This document shows positions 24,131-32,452 of a stretch of DNA of 64,000 bases, piece after piece. The notes beneath the pieces were generated by a model that saw only the letters and a program-made list of their open reading frames with translations, searched no databases and was not told where the DNA came from. Location of the stretch: assembly GCF_022170785.1 (NCBI RefSeq), contig NZ_CP081870.1, forward strand, positions 2,158,001-2,222,000, given 5' to 3'. This DNA comes from Rossellomorea marisflavi (lineage in GTDB: Bacteria; Bacillota; Bacilli; Bacillales; Bacillaceae_B). The first letter of the stretch is position 1, and every line of letters begins with the position of its first letter. The translations under genes and the position numbers were made by a program.

Positions 24131-24556
24131 ATGTATGAACTGAAAACGAAGGAAACGGATGCGGACGTCCTGGAATACATCGAAACGTCCGTGCCTGAGA
24201 TTCGCAGGGAGGATGCTTTCAAACTGCTGGATCTGTTTACTGAAGCATCAGGTTTCGAAGGGAAGATGTGGGGGAAGAGCATCATTGGCTTTGGATCCTA
24301 CCACTATACGTATGCAAGTGGGCATGAAGGGGATGCGGCATTGGCAGGATTTTCACCGCGCAAATCCAAGATTTCTATCTATCTGGGCTGTACGGGAACT
24401 GATAAAGACAAACTCTTATCGAAACTTGGCAAACACACAAGCGGAAAGGGCTGTGTGTATATCAATCGGTTAAGTGGCGTAGACACGGATATTCTGAAAG
24501 AATTGATCCGGTTATCGATCCATGAACTTCAAACCAAATATCCTGCAAACGGGTGA
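24131..24556 (+). CDS. DUF1801 domain protein
   Basis: A 141-residue cytosolic protein of the DUF1801 (YdhG-like) family, recognisable from VPEIRREDAFKLLDL, MWGKSIIGFGSYHYTY and the later GKGCVYINRLSGVDTDIL. The fold resembles the iron-chaperone-like Fra/YdhG group, but the function of the family is not established. GGGAGG lies six bases before ATG 24131; an upstream ATG at 24113 lacks a ribosome site. It stands alone between two terminators. Confidence 0.8.
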   Translation: MYELKTKETDADVLEYIETSVPEIRREDAFKLLDLFTEASGFEGKMWGKSIIGFGSYHYTYASGHEGDAALAGFSPRKSKISIYLGCTGTDKDKLLSKLGKHTSGKGCVYINRLSGVDTDILKELIRLSIHELQTKYPANG

Positions 24557-24563
24557 AGAAGAG

Positions 24564-24591
24564 TCAGTCAAAAGACTGATTTTTCTTTTTT
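24564..24591 (+). terminator. terminator
   Basis: TCAGTC-AAAA-GACTGA (24564-24579) followed by a T-rich run to 24591. Confidence 0.7.
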
Positions 24592-24661
24592 GCTTCGCTG
24601 GTAAAATGAGTTCTTGTGTTAGAGATTTCAATCATATTCCACCCCATCGCAAACTTATGGC

Positions 24662-24724
24662 TTGCAATCGAGGCGGATATCTTATATGATTAATCTCGAA
24701 TTAAGAATATCTCAGTTCAAGATA
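24662..24724 (+). promoter_or_regulatory. azoR promoter with two MhqR-like boxes
   Basis: TTGCAA (24662-24667) and TATGAT (24685-24690) are 17 bases apart. Two partial palindromes follow directly: AATCTCGAATTAAGAATA (24692-24709) and TATCTCAGTTCAAGATA (24708-24724). Both resemble the MhqR operator (TATCTCGAATTCGAGATA), which controls azoreductases in B. subtilis in response to quinones. The position at the start point fits repression. Confidence 0.6.
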
Positions 24725-24768
24725 TACGAGGTATTAACTCCCAAGATAAGAAAGGAACGAATACACAC

Positions 24769-25404
24769 ATGTCAAAAGTATTGTACATCACTGCACATCC
24801 ACATGATGAGTCTGCTTCATTCAGCATGGCAGCAGGTAAAGCATTCATCGATTCTTACAAAGAAGCCAATCCATCAGATGAGGTTGTTCATATCGACCTT
24901 TACAAAGAAAACATCCCTCACATCGATGCAGATGTATTCAGCGGATGGGGCAAACTTCAAAGCGGAAGCGAGTTCAACGCATTGTCTGCTGAAGAGCAAG
25001 CAAAAGTAGCCCGTCTGAACGAACTATCTGACCAGTTCGTTGCAGCTGACAAATATGTTTTCGTCACACCATTCTGGAACTTCTCTTTCCCTCCAGTTAT
25101 GAAAGCGTATATTGATTCTGTCTCTGTTGCAGGCAAATCATTCAAATACACCGAGCACGGACCTGTTGGACTTCTGACAGACAAAAAAGCCTTGCATATC
25201 CAAGCACGCGGCGGTATCTACTCTGAAGGTCCTGCAGCAGCAATGGAAATGGGACATCGCTACCTTGAACTCATCATGCAGTTCTACGGTGTACCTAGCT
25301 TCGAAGGTCTCTTCATCGAAGGACACAACGCTATGCCTGAAAAAGCGCAAGAGATCAAAGAAAACGGAATTGCCCGTGCAAAAGATCTTGCGAAAACATT
25401 CTAA
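24769..25404 (+). CDS. azoR: FMN-dependent NADH-azoreductase
   Basis: A 211-residue flavodoxin-fold reductase that uses NADH and FMN to reduce azo compounds and quinones. The FMN phosphate loop region [14 protein letters not shown], the [21 protein letters not shown] segment and [14 protein letters not shown] are characteristic of AzoR. The length equals the B. subtilis AzoR1/AzoR2 proteins. The real role is probably two-electron quinone detoxification. Codon use here is noticeably richer in the preferred codons of highly expressed genes than in its neighbours. The promoter carries MhqR-type boxes and a strong terminator follows. Confidence 0.9.
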   Translation: MSKVLYITAHPHDESASFSMAAGKAFIDSYKEANPSDEVVHIDLYKENIPHIDADVFSGWGKLQSGSEFNALSAEEQAKVARLNELSDQFVAADKYVFVTPFWNFSFPPVMKAYIDSVSVAGKSFKYTEHGPVGLLTDKKALHIQARGGIYSEGPAAAMEMGHRYLELIMQFYGVPSFEGLFIEGHNAMPEKAQEIKENGIARAKDLAKTF

Positions 25405-25422
25405 TAGGTGAAATTGAAAAGA

Positions 25423-25456
25423 CCGCCAGGCTGGATGACCAGCCTGGCGGTTTTTT
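25423..25456 (+). terminator. strong terminator
   Basis: CCGCCAGGCTGG (25423-25434) pairs perfectly with CCAGCCTGGCGG (25439-25450), followed by six T residues. Confidence 0.92.
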
Positions 25457-25563
25457 ATGAGTACTCCCTCTGCAGCGAAAGAAGCACCCTTATCCGTTCG
25501 TTTATCTAGGGAGGAAGGTGGGTAATGCATGATCTATGCTTGTCTTGCTTGTCCGGTCACGGA

Positions 25564-26001
25564 TTAGCCGGCGGTAGCCAATGCCGTGAAACTTTCAGGG
25601 CCGACCCTGACAGTACCCAATGCTGTGGCACTGACATAGGCGGAGTAAACCAGTGGACCACTCGCAGGGATTCCAGGATTGAAGTCAGCGCCAGCGAATG
25701 TGATCAATTGTGGACCTACAATGGATAAATCCAAAACTTGCCTTGCTGTATACACTGTAATTAAACCAGATTGTTGTGTACCACGGATGATAGTGATATC
25801 AACGTTCGTCGCAATTGGGAGCAATGGCAGCTGAACAGCCATCGTTCCTTCGAATTGAACCCTGATCTGCCCGACAGTCGCTTTTGTAACATCTAGTCCG
25901 ACGACTCCGAAAAGACTATTTTGACCTACAAGGATTGGTGTTGAAATCTGTCCATACGTGCTCGCATTTTGTGACGTACGCGCATCAAGAAAAATTCCCA
26001 T
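25564..26001 (-). CDS. small beta-rich protein, possibly spore surface
   Basis: A 145-residue protein I do not assign to a named family. It has no Cys, one Lys, and many alternating Val/Ile/Thr/Gly stretches, as expected of a beta-sandwich. It begins GIFLDARTSQNASTYGQIST and has neither signal peptide nor membrane helix. AGGAGGTG precedes ATG 26001 at proper spacing. The promoter region holds a sigma-K-like pair (AC, 17 bases, CATATACTG), which with the composition suggests a late mother-cell product such as an exosporium or coat component. That is inference; a phage-type or secreted protein cannot be ruled out. No clear terminator follows. Confidence 0.5.
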   Translation of the reverse strand: MGIFLDARTSQNASTYGQISTPILVGQNSLFGVVGLDVTKATVGQIRVQFEGTMAVQLPLLPIATNVDITIIRGTQQSGLITVYTARQVLDLSIVGPQLITFAGADFNPGIPASGPLVYSAYVSATALGTVRVGPESFTALATAG

Positions 26002-26030
26002 ATTTTCACCTCCTGTCTTGTTATCTAGTA

Positions 26031-26058
26031 CAGTATATGCATGTCCACTGAATGCGTC
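26031..26058 (-). promoter_or_regulatory. possible sigma-K promoter
   Basis: On the minus strand AC (26058-26057) is followed after 17 bases by CATATACTG (26039-26031), close to the sigma-K pattern AC-N16/17-CATANNNTA. It lies 30 bases before the ATG of the beta-rich gene. Confidence 0.35.
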
Positions 26059-26164
26059 TGTGCACATGATTCAGTTTTGAAAAATGGATGATACCCCCAA
26101 ATGAAACTTTTCCACCCGCTATATCGTATATAGAAGAAACCATACATAAATTGGGGGAGTCAAC

Positions 26165-26803
26165 ATGTGGATCAGCATCGGTTTCAGCATCATCTATCTT
26201 TTTTGTATCATTTATATGATTTCTTATCGCCTGAATATAAAAAAAGCGGTTGAACGTAAAGATGAGGCCTATTATCCTTCAGTGCAAACGAATTTAGATA
26301 ATATTATCGTCCCTGACAGGTGGGAGCCTATGATCCCACTTGATAAACGTTCTAAATCCTATCGGACCCTCCACTGGGGAACGCCTGCCCTCATCCTTCT
26401 GATGAGCATTCTATTCATCCTAGTATTCGGAATGGATTTTTTGCATGGTTCATTCATTAATTTTGGTTATATTTTCTTTACCTTCTTAGTCATGATCCGG
26501 CATCAGGGTAACATCTACCTGTTGAATGATGGCGTCATTTTAAATGGCAGGTTCTTCTCGTGGAATAAGGTGAAGGGCTATAAAGTGGAGAAAGTTGTGA
26601 AGTGGCACGAATTATATGGGTTGGACGAACGATTGAACAATAGTTACAAGGTCAGCCTGCTATTGAAACGGGGGATTTTCCAGCCGAATTACGTAGTACT
26701 CACAGAAGAGCGTGACATGAGAACCGTCGTTCAGCTGCTGGAGGATAAAGGAATTGAGGGGACGGTAGCGTATGTACTTCCTCAACCGGAGGTGCAACGA
26801 TGA
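26165..26803 (+). CDS. membrane protein of unknown function
   Basis: A 212-residue protein with an N-terminal membrane helix (residues 3-22), a cytoplasmic stretch, and two more helices (about 74-92 and 98-113). A C-terminal soluble domain of about 100 residues follows, with FFSWNKVKGYKVEKVVKWHEL and a beta-rich tail that looks like a PH-like membrane-associated domain. I do not recognise a named family. GGGGGAG precedes the ATG. Its stop overlaps the start of the next gene (ATGA), so the two are probably expressed together. Confidence 0.65.
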   Translation: MWISIGFSIIYLFCIIYMISYRLNIKKAVERKDEAYYPSVQTNLDNIIVPDRWEPMIPLDKRSKSYRTLHWGTPALILLMSILFILVFGMDFLHGSFINFGYIFFTFLVMIRHQGNIYLLNDGVILNGRFFSWNKVKGYKVEKVVKWHELYGLDERLNNSYKVSLLLKRGIFQPNYVVLTEERDMRTVVQLLEDKGIEGTVAYVLPQPEVQR

Positions 26804-27510
26804 CCATCGAGCGTGCCCTCAAGGCTGCAAAAGAATTGATCCGTGTCCGGTTCCCTTCATGTGAAGCTGCCGTATTAAGTGGAAGTGTGGTCCGAGGACA
26901 GGACACGGCGACTTCTGATCTGGATATCGTCGTCGTGACCAACCAACTCTCTTCTTCTTACAGGGAAAGCCTGATGTGGGAAGGGTGGCCGGTTGAACTA
27001 TTTGTCCACACGCCGACGGGGATCCTCGATTTTTTCAGAGATGATTGTCTCCGCGGCAGGCCATCGCTACCGCGGATGATCGCAGAAGGGCTGCCTCTAA
27101 AAAGTAATCAAACCCTCGACTCATTAAAGGCTACCGCAAACAGGCTGCTCAGTGCCGGACCGGAACGCTGGGATGAAGATACCATTGATAGGAAGCGGTA
27201 TTTTCTAACCGATGCACTAGATGATTTCAACGGGTGTACCGACCGGGGAGAGGGACTGTTCATTGCCGGTCATCTGGCGGAACTACTACATGAATTTGTT
27301 TTAAGGACCAATGGTTGTTGGGTCGGAAGTTCAAAATGGATCGTGAGGGCACTGAAGGAGTTTGACCCTGAATATGCACAACATTTTGTCCATGCATTCG
27401 ATTCCTATTACAAACATGGGAAGAAAAGAGGGGTGATCACTCTGGTGAATCAAGCTCTCAGTCCGTTCGGTGGCCGCTTGTTCGAGGGATTCTCAATCGG
27501 GAAACCTTAG
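26800..27510 (+). CDS. nucleotidyltransferase-fold protein
   Basis: A 236-residue protein whose N-terminal part has the polymerase-beta-type signature GSVVRGQDTATSDLDIVV (GS-x10-D-x-D, near residues 28-45) and a third acid in PVELFVH. The C-terminal helical half with GEGLFIAGHLAELLHEFVLR resembles kanamycin nucleotidyltransferase-like or MNT-type helical domains. It could transfer a nucleotide to a small molecule or protein; the target is unknown. It is translationally coupled to the membrane protein gene before it and ends at a bidirectional terminator. Confidence 0.72.
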   Translation: MTIERALKAAKELIRVRFPSCEAAVLSGSVVRGQDTATSDLDIVVVTNQLSSSYRESLMWEGWPVELFVHTPTGILDFFRDDCLRGRPSLPRMIAEGLPLKSNQTLDSLKATANRLLSAGPERWDEDTIDRKRYFLTDALDDFNGCTDRGEGLFIAGHLAELLHEFVLRTNGCWVGSSKWIVRALKEFDPEYAQHFVHAFDSYYKHGKKRGVITLVNQALSPFGGRLFEGFSIGKP

Positions 27511-27537
27511 ATGGGCCATTCTCCTGACTATACTAAA

Positions 27538-27576
27538 AAGGGTGTTCCGGTTGAACCGGAACACCCTTGGTTTTTT
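27538..27576. terminator. bidirectional terminator
   Basis: AAGGGTGTTCCGGTT (27538-27552) pairs perfectly with AACCGGAACACCCTT (27554-27568), then GGTTTTTT. It serves the nucleotidyltransferase gene and the convergent Spo0M-like gene. Confidence 0.9.
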
Positions 27577-27967
27577 AATCAAGTATGATTTGGAAGCTGT
27601 CATGATCTTTTCGATGCATGCCTTCCTCAAAAATGAGACGCGTAACAAATTTATACGAGATGCCCTCTTTACTCGGAGGGAATGTATCTGCCAGACGGCA
27701 GGCAAATTGGATTTTTCGTTGCTCTCCTGCTTTCATAATGGAAGAGCTCAGGATTGTATTCTGGTGAAGGATGGATGAACACTCGGTCTTTTCATTGTAT
27801 TGAAGCAGATCCGTCTCTATCCTTTTCAGCTTCTGGTCGACTTTACCGCCGATCAATTCGTATTCCCCTTTAATGAGTTCTCCTGGACAATAGGCAGAAC
27901 GATGCAATACAAGATCGATCTTCGCAGCACCGATCCCCATCTTACACATCAACTTTGCAAACATCAT
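27575..27967 (-). CDS. half-length Spo0M-like protein 2
   Basis: A 130-residue protein, again only the N-terminal arrestin-like lobe of Spo0M: MGIGAAKIDLVLHRSAYCPG and KGEYELIGGKVDQKLKRI are close to the start of B. subtilis Spo0M. It shares the end RLIFEEG..SFQI with the copy at 22202-22588. ATG 27967 or 27964 follows GAGGGTG; the longer upstream frame has no ribosome site. Its own promoter lies about 60 bases upstream and there is no riboswitch here. It may act with, or compete with, full-length Spo0M, but that is speculation. Confidence 0.75.
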   Translation of the reverse strand: MMFAKLMCKMGIGAAKIDLVLHRSAYCPGELIKGEYELIGGKVDQKLKRIETDLLQYNEKTECSSILHQNTILSSSIMKAGEQRKIQFACRLADTFPPSKEGISYKFVTRLIFEEGMHRKDHDSFQIILD

Positions 27968-28033
27968 TCTCACCCTCGCTTTCTTTATAATATTTATCTG
28001 ATCATGGGCAGAATTATCCTCTAACAAAGCTAT

Positions 28034-28062
28034 ATTGTAAAGAAAGAAATCAACGATGTCTA
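28034..28062 (-). promoter_or_regulatory. promoter of Spo0M-like gene 2
   Basis: TAGACA (28062-28057) and TACAAT (28039-28034) on the minus strand, 17 bases apart, each one base from the sigma-A consensus. Confidence 0.6.
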
Positions 28063-28241
28063 CACTAGTTTTTCGACATTTTTCGATTAAGCTCACTTAC
28101 CTCATGAAAATATAAAATATAATGGAATAGTTGTAAAATAGAGGTAGATTAATAGGGTGACTTTCTATACAATAGGAAGCGGAAGAAGTCTTATCTGCCG
28201 GACGCGCAGGTAGTGAATATAACGTACAAAGGGGTTATCGA

Positions 28242-30392
28242 ATGAAGGAAAAGAAAGCAAAGAAAAATCAGACGACGGTCCGGATGAATCTGCTGTTCGT
28301 TTCCGTGTTTTTTCTGTTCTCCATGCTCATTCTCCGACTTGGTGTTGTGCAAATTGTCAAAGGAAATCAATATGAAGCGGAAGTATCGAGAACGGAAAAC
28401 GTCAAGTCGGATAACGGCAATCCACCCCGAGGCAAAATCTATGACCGCTACCGGAATGTGATTGTTGATAACGTCCCGATGAATGCCATTACGTATACAA
28501 GCACTCAGTCGACAAAATCTAAAGAAATGCTGGAAGTAGCTGAAAACCTCTCCAAACTGATTGATATTGACGAAAAAGTGATCGAGAGCATCACCGACCG
28601 TGACAAACAAGATTACTGGCTACTCCGAAACAAGGAAAAAGCCTCTGAGCTCGTCACCAAGGATGAATTGGCTAAATTGGAAGCCGATGAAGAACTGGAC
28701 GAAGATGAACGAAACAAAAAAGCGTATGAAATGCAACTAGACAGAATTCCTGAAAATGAACTGAAGGCTTTTACAAATGAGGAATTGAAAGTACTCGCTA
28801 TCTTCCGCCAGTTCAATACCGGATATGCCCTGACACCGAAGATTGTCAAGAATAAAAACGTCAGTGATGAAGAGATGGCCAGGGTAAGTGAAAACCTCTC
28901 AAGTCTTCCAGGAGTGAATGTTACTACGGACTGGGAGAGGAAGTATGTCCAGGACAGTACATTGCGATCAATCTTAGGTAAGGTGTCCACAACGGAACAA
29001 GGAATCCCTACAGAATTGGTAGATGACTTCAAATCCAAAGGGTACGCCATGAACGACCGGGTCGGAACCAGCTATTTTGAATCAGAGTATGAGAGTCTTT
29101 TGAAAGGAAAAAAAGAGGAGATTGAACACATCACCAAAAACGGAAGCGTCATTGACTCTCAGATGATTAAAGAAGGACATAGTGGAAAGGACGTCTACCT
29201 TACCATTGATCTAAAGCTTCAAAAAGAATTGGAAACAATCGTAGAAGAAGAGTTAAGCAAGCAGGCCGCCAAAGGCTGGGAGTCCCCGTATCTTGATCGT
29301 GCCTATCTGATTATGATGAATCCTTATACGGGTGAGATCCTCTCCATGGTAGGGAAGAAATATGGTCATGATAAAGACGGAAATGTGGAACTACAAGATG
29401 ATGCACTTGGAACCTTTACTTCGGAATACGGAGTGGGGTCAGCTGTAAAAGGTGCCACTGTGTTGACAGGGTATATGACTGGCAGTCTGGCTATCGGAGA
29501 ATCCCTTTTGGATGAGGCCATCCAGATAAAAGATACTCCAGTCAAACGCTCATGGTTCAACCAAAGCAGAGGAGCCATGTACATGACGGATAAGCAAGCC
29601 CTTGAATGGTCCTCAAATGCATACATGTGGAAAACGGCTTTTAAAGTAGCCGGTGTAACATATCAAAAAGATCAACCGATGAACATCAAAAGAGAAACCT
29701 TCGATACATTCCGTAATCATTTCAAACAATTTGGACTTGGAGTCAAAACGGAAATTGATCTTCCGGGTGAAGCAGATGGGCTCCAGGGTTCCGAGTATAA
29801 GCCGGGTAACCTTATGGACTTTGCCATCGGTCAATACGATACGTATACCCCGATGCAATTGGCTCAATATGTATCCACCATCGCCAATGGAGGATACCGG
29901 ATGCAGCCTCATATCATGAAAGAAATCAGAGAGCCGAACTATGAGAGTGAAAAAGTCGGATCCTTGTTATATGAACACGAGTCGAAAGTGTTAAATAGGC
30001 TTGATGCTTCTGAAGAAGAAATTCATTCAGTGCAACAAGGGTTCTACCGAGTGGCCCATGGTGCGAATGGAACAGCTAATAACTTTGCCAACGCTCCTTA
30101 TGATGCCGCCGCAAAGTCGGGTACAGCTGAAGCATTCTACTATGCTCCTGAACGCGGAAAAAACCTGGAAACCTATAACACTACACTCGTAGGGTACGCA
30201 CCGTATTCACATCCTGAAGTGTCGTTTGCAGTAGTACTCCCTGCATCTCATCAGGATAAAGATCCGTATGTCAACAAAACCATCGCTAAACGAGCCATGG
30301 ATAAATACTTCGAGTTGAAAAAGGAATACGAGAAAAAGGGTTATTACAGTGAATCAACAGATAAAGAAGTCATAGACTCAGAAGAAGAATGA
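28242..30392 (+). CDS. pbpA: class B penicillin-binding protein PBP2A
   Basis: A 716-residue transpeptidase of cell elongation, the same length as B. subtilis PbpA. A short charged N-terminus precedes one membrane helix (about residues 16-35). The PBP dimerisation domain follows (PPRGKIYDRYRNVI), then an insertion rich in Glu/Asp/Lys, and the transpeptidase domain from about residue 330. Catalytic motifs are SxxK in GSAVKGAT, SxN in WSSNAYM and KSGT in AAKSGTAEAF. It cross-links murein in the lateral wall, normally redundant with PbpH. AAAGGGG precedes the ATG. A terminator follows directly. Confidence 0.92.
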   Translation: MKEKKAKKNQTTVRMNLLFVSVFFLFSMLILRLGVVQIVKGNQYEAEVSRTENVKSDNGNPPRGKIYDRYRNVIVDNVPMNAITYTSTQSTKSKEMLEVAENLSKLIDIDEKVIESITDRDKQDYWLLRNKEKASELVTKDELAKLEADEELDEDERNKKAYEMQLDRIPENELKAFTNEELKVLAIFRQFNTGYALTPKIVKNKNVSDEEMARVSENLSSLPGVNVTTDWERKYVQDSTLRSILGKVSTTEQGIPTELVDDFKSKGYAMNDRVGTSYFESEYESLLKGKKEEIEHITKNGSVIDSQMIKEGHSGKDVYLTIDLKLQKELETIVEEELSKQAAKGWESPYLDRAYLIMMNPYTGEILSMVGKKYGHDKDGNVELQDDALGTFTSEYGVGSAVKGATVLTGYMTGSLAIGESLLDEAIQIKDTPVKRSWFNQSRGAMYMTDKQALEWSSNAYMWKTAFKVAGVTYQKDQPMNIKRETFDTFRNHFKQFGLGVKTEIDLPGEADGLQGSEYKPGNLMDFAIGQYDTYTPMQLAQYVSTIANGGYRMQPHIMKEIREPNYESEKVGSLLYEHESKVLNRLDASEEEIHSVQQGFYRVAHGANGTANNFANAPYDAAAKSGTAEAFYYAPERGKNLETYNTTLVGYAPYSHPEVSFAVVLPASHQDKDPYVNKTIAKRAMDKYFELKKEYEKKGYYSESTDKEVIDSEEE

Positions 30393-30395
30393 TCA

Positions 30396-30432
30396 GACAG
30401 GCAGTCCCTACTAAGGGGAGTGCCTGTTTTCT
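30396..30432 (+). terminator. terminator
   Basis: ACAGGCA.TCCC (30397-30408) pairs with GGGGA.TGCCTGT (30416-30428), followed by TTTTCT. It closes pbpA. Confidence 0.75.
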
Positions 30433-30450
30433 CATAGAGGGGAGATTGAA

Positions 30451-31026
30451 ATGAAGACAGAGTCGGAAATTAGCCAAATGATTAAACATGATCCATGGAT
30501 GATGAATATCTTAAAGGTCACAGCCGAATTAGGCCTCCCCGATGGTTGGGTATGCGCAGGCTTTGTTCGAAACAAGGTGTGGAATCATCTCCATGGACGG
30601 GGACGGGAACCACTCAATGACATCGATGTGGTGTATTATGACCCTAGTGACACCGACGAAGAGACGGAGAAAAAGATCGAAGTTCAGCTTCTGAAGTCTG
30701 TTCCCCATGCTCCTTGGTCGGTGAAGAATCAGGCAAGGATGCATGAGGTGAATGGGGATGATCCTTATGCATCCACGGCCGATGCCATCTCAAAATTCCC
30801 TGAGACAGCCACGAGTGTAGCAGTCCGAATCAATGATTCACAGGCTCTCCAATTGCTTGCACCTTGGGGAATCGATGACCTTGTTACTATGGAAGTACGG
30901 CCGACCCCGCATTTTCAAGAAAAGCCAGACGGACATACGGTTTATGAGAAGAGAATACATGAAAAAGGATGGAACAAAAAATGGCCGATGGTGAAGGTCT
31001 TTTCTAGAGGGGGGAGCTATGAATGA
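30451..31026 (+). CDS. nucleotidyltransferase family protein (DUF925 type)
   Basis: A 191-residue protein of the NTP_transf_6/DUF925 family. The fold marker is CAGFVRNKVWNHLHGR followed by LNDIDVVYYDP, which supplies the D-x-D pair, and a third acid is carried in the RMHEVNGDDPY segment. Family members occur widely in Bacillus and are usually unstudied; the target is unknown. GAGGGGAG precedes the ATG. The next gene starts within its stop codon region, so the two form a small operon. Confidence 0.8.
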   Translation: MKTESEISQMIKHDPWMMNILKVTAELGLPDGWVCAGFVRNKVWNHLHGRGREPLNDIDVVYYDPSDTDEETEKKIEVQLLKSVPHAPWSVKNQARMHEVNGDDPYASTADAISKFPETATSVAVRINDSQALQLLAPWGIDDLVTMEVRPTPHFQEKPDGHTVYEKRIHEKGWNKKWPMVKVFSRGGSYE

Positions 31027-31874
31027 CTGACGGATACACTCTATCCTCAAAAATACTTGAACAGTGGAAAGCACGAATCCTGCCGGAAGTGGATTGGTTT
31101 TTCTTTACGAACGATGAATGCTTTCCTTATGGAGAGATGGACGTATTAGTGAAAAGCAATCTTTCACTGGATATCAGAACATCGTTTCTGACGTGGTCTC
31201 TTCCTGAAGGGGTATTTGTGAAAAAAATGTACCCAGGCGAATTTGAGGAGCTATCATATGAAGCCAGACAGAGAATCACCGAAATTCAATGGGAGCTCGG
31301 GAGGGGCTTAGTATTTGATCACGAAGAAACGGAAGAATGGTTTGGTGAACATGTACCGCCATTATACAAAGGAGCCGGAAAGAAACTCGTACTCTTTACT
31401 ATCGATTTTTGGCGTTCACTTGAGGATCATCAAAAGGAAGGCTTTCTAAGAGCCTATAGCCGAGTATGGGTAGATGAACAACCATTATGGAAAGGGGCTC
31501 CTTCATCATTTAAAACATTCATGCAGCGGGAATATCCGCATCTTATTCCGTATCTTGATGTTTTTCCCGACAGGAACGGCGCCAACTGCCTGGCTTCAGT
31601 CGCGTTCGCCATCGACGCTTCGTCCGATCTCTATCATTGGATGCAGGCAGAGGAACTCGATCATCTGATGGCCGGCAGGGAAGAGGTTGGGGGCATAACC
31701 GGAAAGGAGGTCCTTGTGTGGAGGGACTCTGAAGGGAAGATCATCCATGCGTGCTATGCGTTGAATAAAGAATTTGTTTTCAATAAGCACGGACAGACGA
31801 TGTTCAATCCCTGGCAGCTTCTAACGGTTGAACAGGTGATAGGCTCCTGGGGAGATCCGGTCATATACAGATAA
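31023..31874 (+). CDS. uncharacterised protein with cysteine-peptidase-like C-terminus
   Basis: A 283-residue protein I cannot assign. The N-terminal 170 residues are Trp-rich and acidic (WFFFTNDECFPYGEMDVL near the start). The C-terminal 95 residues have NCLASVAFAI with a Cys at about residue 196, then IHACYALNKEFVFNKHGQ with a His near 249 and Asn/Lys after it. This order (Cys at a helix start, then H-x-hydrophobic, then N-K-x-G) is that of papain-like NlpC/transglutaminase folds. The start overlaps the upstream nucleotidyltransferase gene (ATGA), so a joint function is likely but unknown. A terminator follows. Confidence 0.5.
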   Translation: MTDGYTLSSKILEQWKARILPEVDWFFFTNDECFPYGEMDVLVKSNLSLDIRTSFLTWSLPEGVFVKKMYPGEFEELSYEARQRITEIQWELGRGLVFDHEETEEWFGEHVPPLYKGAGKKLVLFTIDFWRSLEDHQKEGFLRAYSRVWVDEQPLWKGAPSSFKTFMQREYPHLIPYLDVFPDRNGANCLASVAFAIDASSDLYHWMQAEELDHLMAGREEVGGITGKEVLVWRDSEGKIIHACYALNKEFVFNKHGQTMFNPWQLLTVEQVIGSWGDPVIYR

Positions 31875-31875
31875 G

Positions 31876-31907
31876 AAAAGAAGGGACCCATTAGGAGGTC
31901 CCTTCTT
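31876..31907. terminator. bidirectional terminator
   Basis: GAAGGGACC (31880-31888) pairs with GGTCCCTTC (31897-31905). Short A- and T-rich flanks lie on the two sides, and it stands between convergent genes. Confidence 0.65.
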
Positions 31908-32292
31908 CGTCACTTTCTTTTTCGTTAAACCATAGAGGATCGTCATTATCGACTTCACCATTGTAGTTGATAAACAGCTCTTCGCCAGCTTTAATATCCC
32001 GATACGCATAAAAATCGAATGTATGATTATCAAAGTTGATGTCATAGATCGTATTTGGAGTATAAGAATGGTTGAAAAGCATTCCATAGCCGAGGAGGAG
32101 TGCCGTATGGTTCATGCCATACTCAAACACATAATCCGCCAAGAAGGTCTTTTCAATATAATGATGCTCTTCATTTGGGTATGGAATCACGGGAGCCTCA
32201 TGAATCAGCTCTCCTTTTGGGATATCCTGTTTAGCAAAGACACCTCTTCTAAGTTCCCCGTCACTGACGGGAGACATTTTCACTTCAATCAT
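31891..32292 (-). CDS. SET domain protein
   Basis: A 133-residue stand-alone SET domain. The family elements are in order: RRGVFAKQDIPKGELI, then GMLFNHSYTPNTIYDI (the N-H-S motif that binds S-adenosylmethionine) and IKAGEELFINYNGEVDNDD (the catalytic Tyr region). SET enzymes methylate lysines on proteins; in bacteria the targets are mostly unknown. ATG 32292 is preceded by an AGGTG-type ribosome site; an in-frame TTG at 32310 would add six residues. The gene is alone, convergent with the operon upstream of it. Confidence 0.82.
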   Translation of the reverse strand: MIEVKMSPVSDGELRRGVFAKQDIPKGELIHEAPVIPYPNEEHHYIEKTFLADYVFEYGMNHTALLLGYGMLFNHSYTPNTIYDINFDNHTFDFYAYRDIKAGEELFINYNGEVDNDDPLWFNEKESDEEGTS

Positions 32293-32452
32293 CCTGACAC
32301 CTGCTTTCAAAATTCTCTTCTAGATCTGTCAGGCCGACCGGCTCATGCATGATTAGAAAAGGTATAAACGGTTTTTCATCACTGTTCCGGATTGGGAACA
32401 ATCAGAAAACCTCTCCCCTTAGCCTGACAGACTTACCGGTAAATTGCAATCG

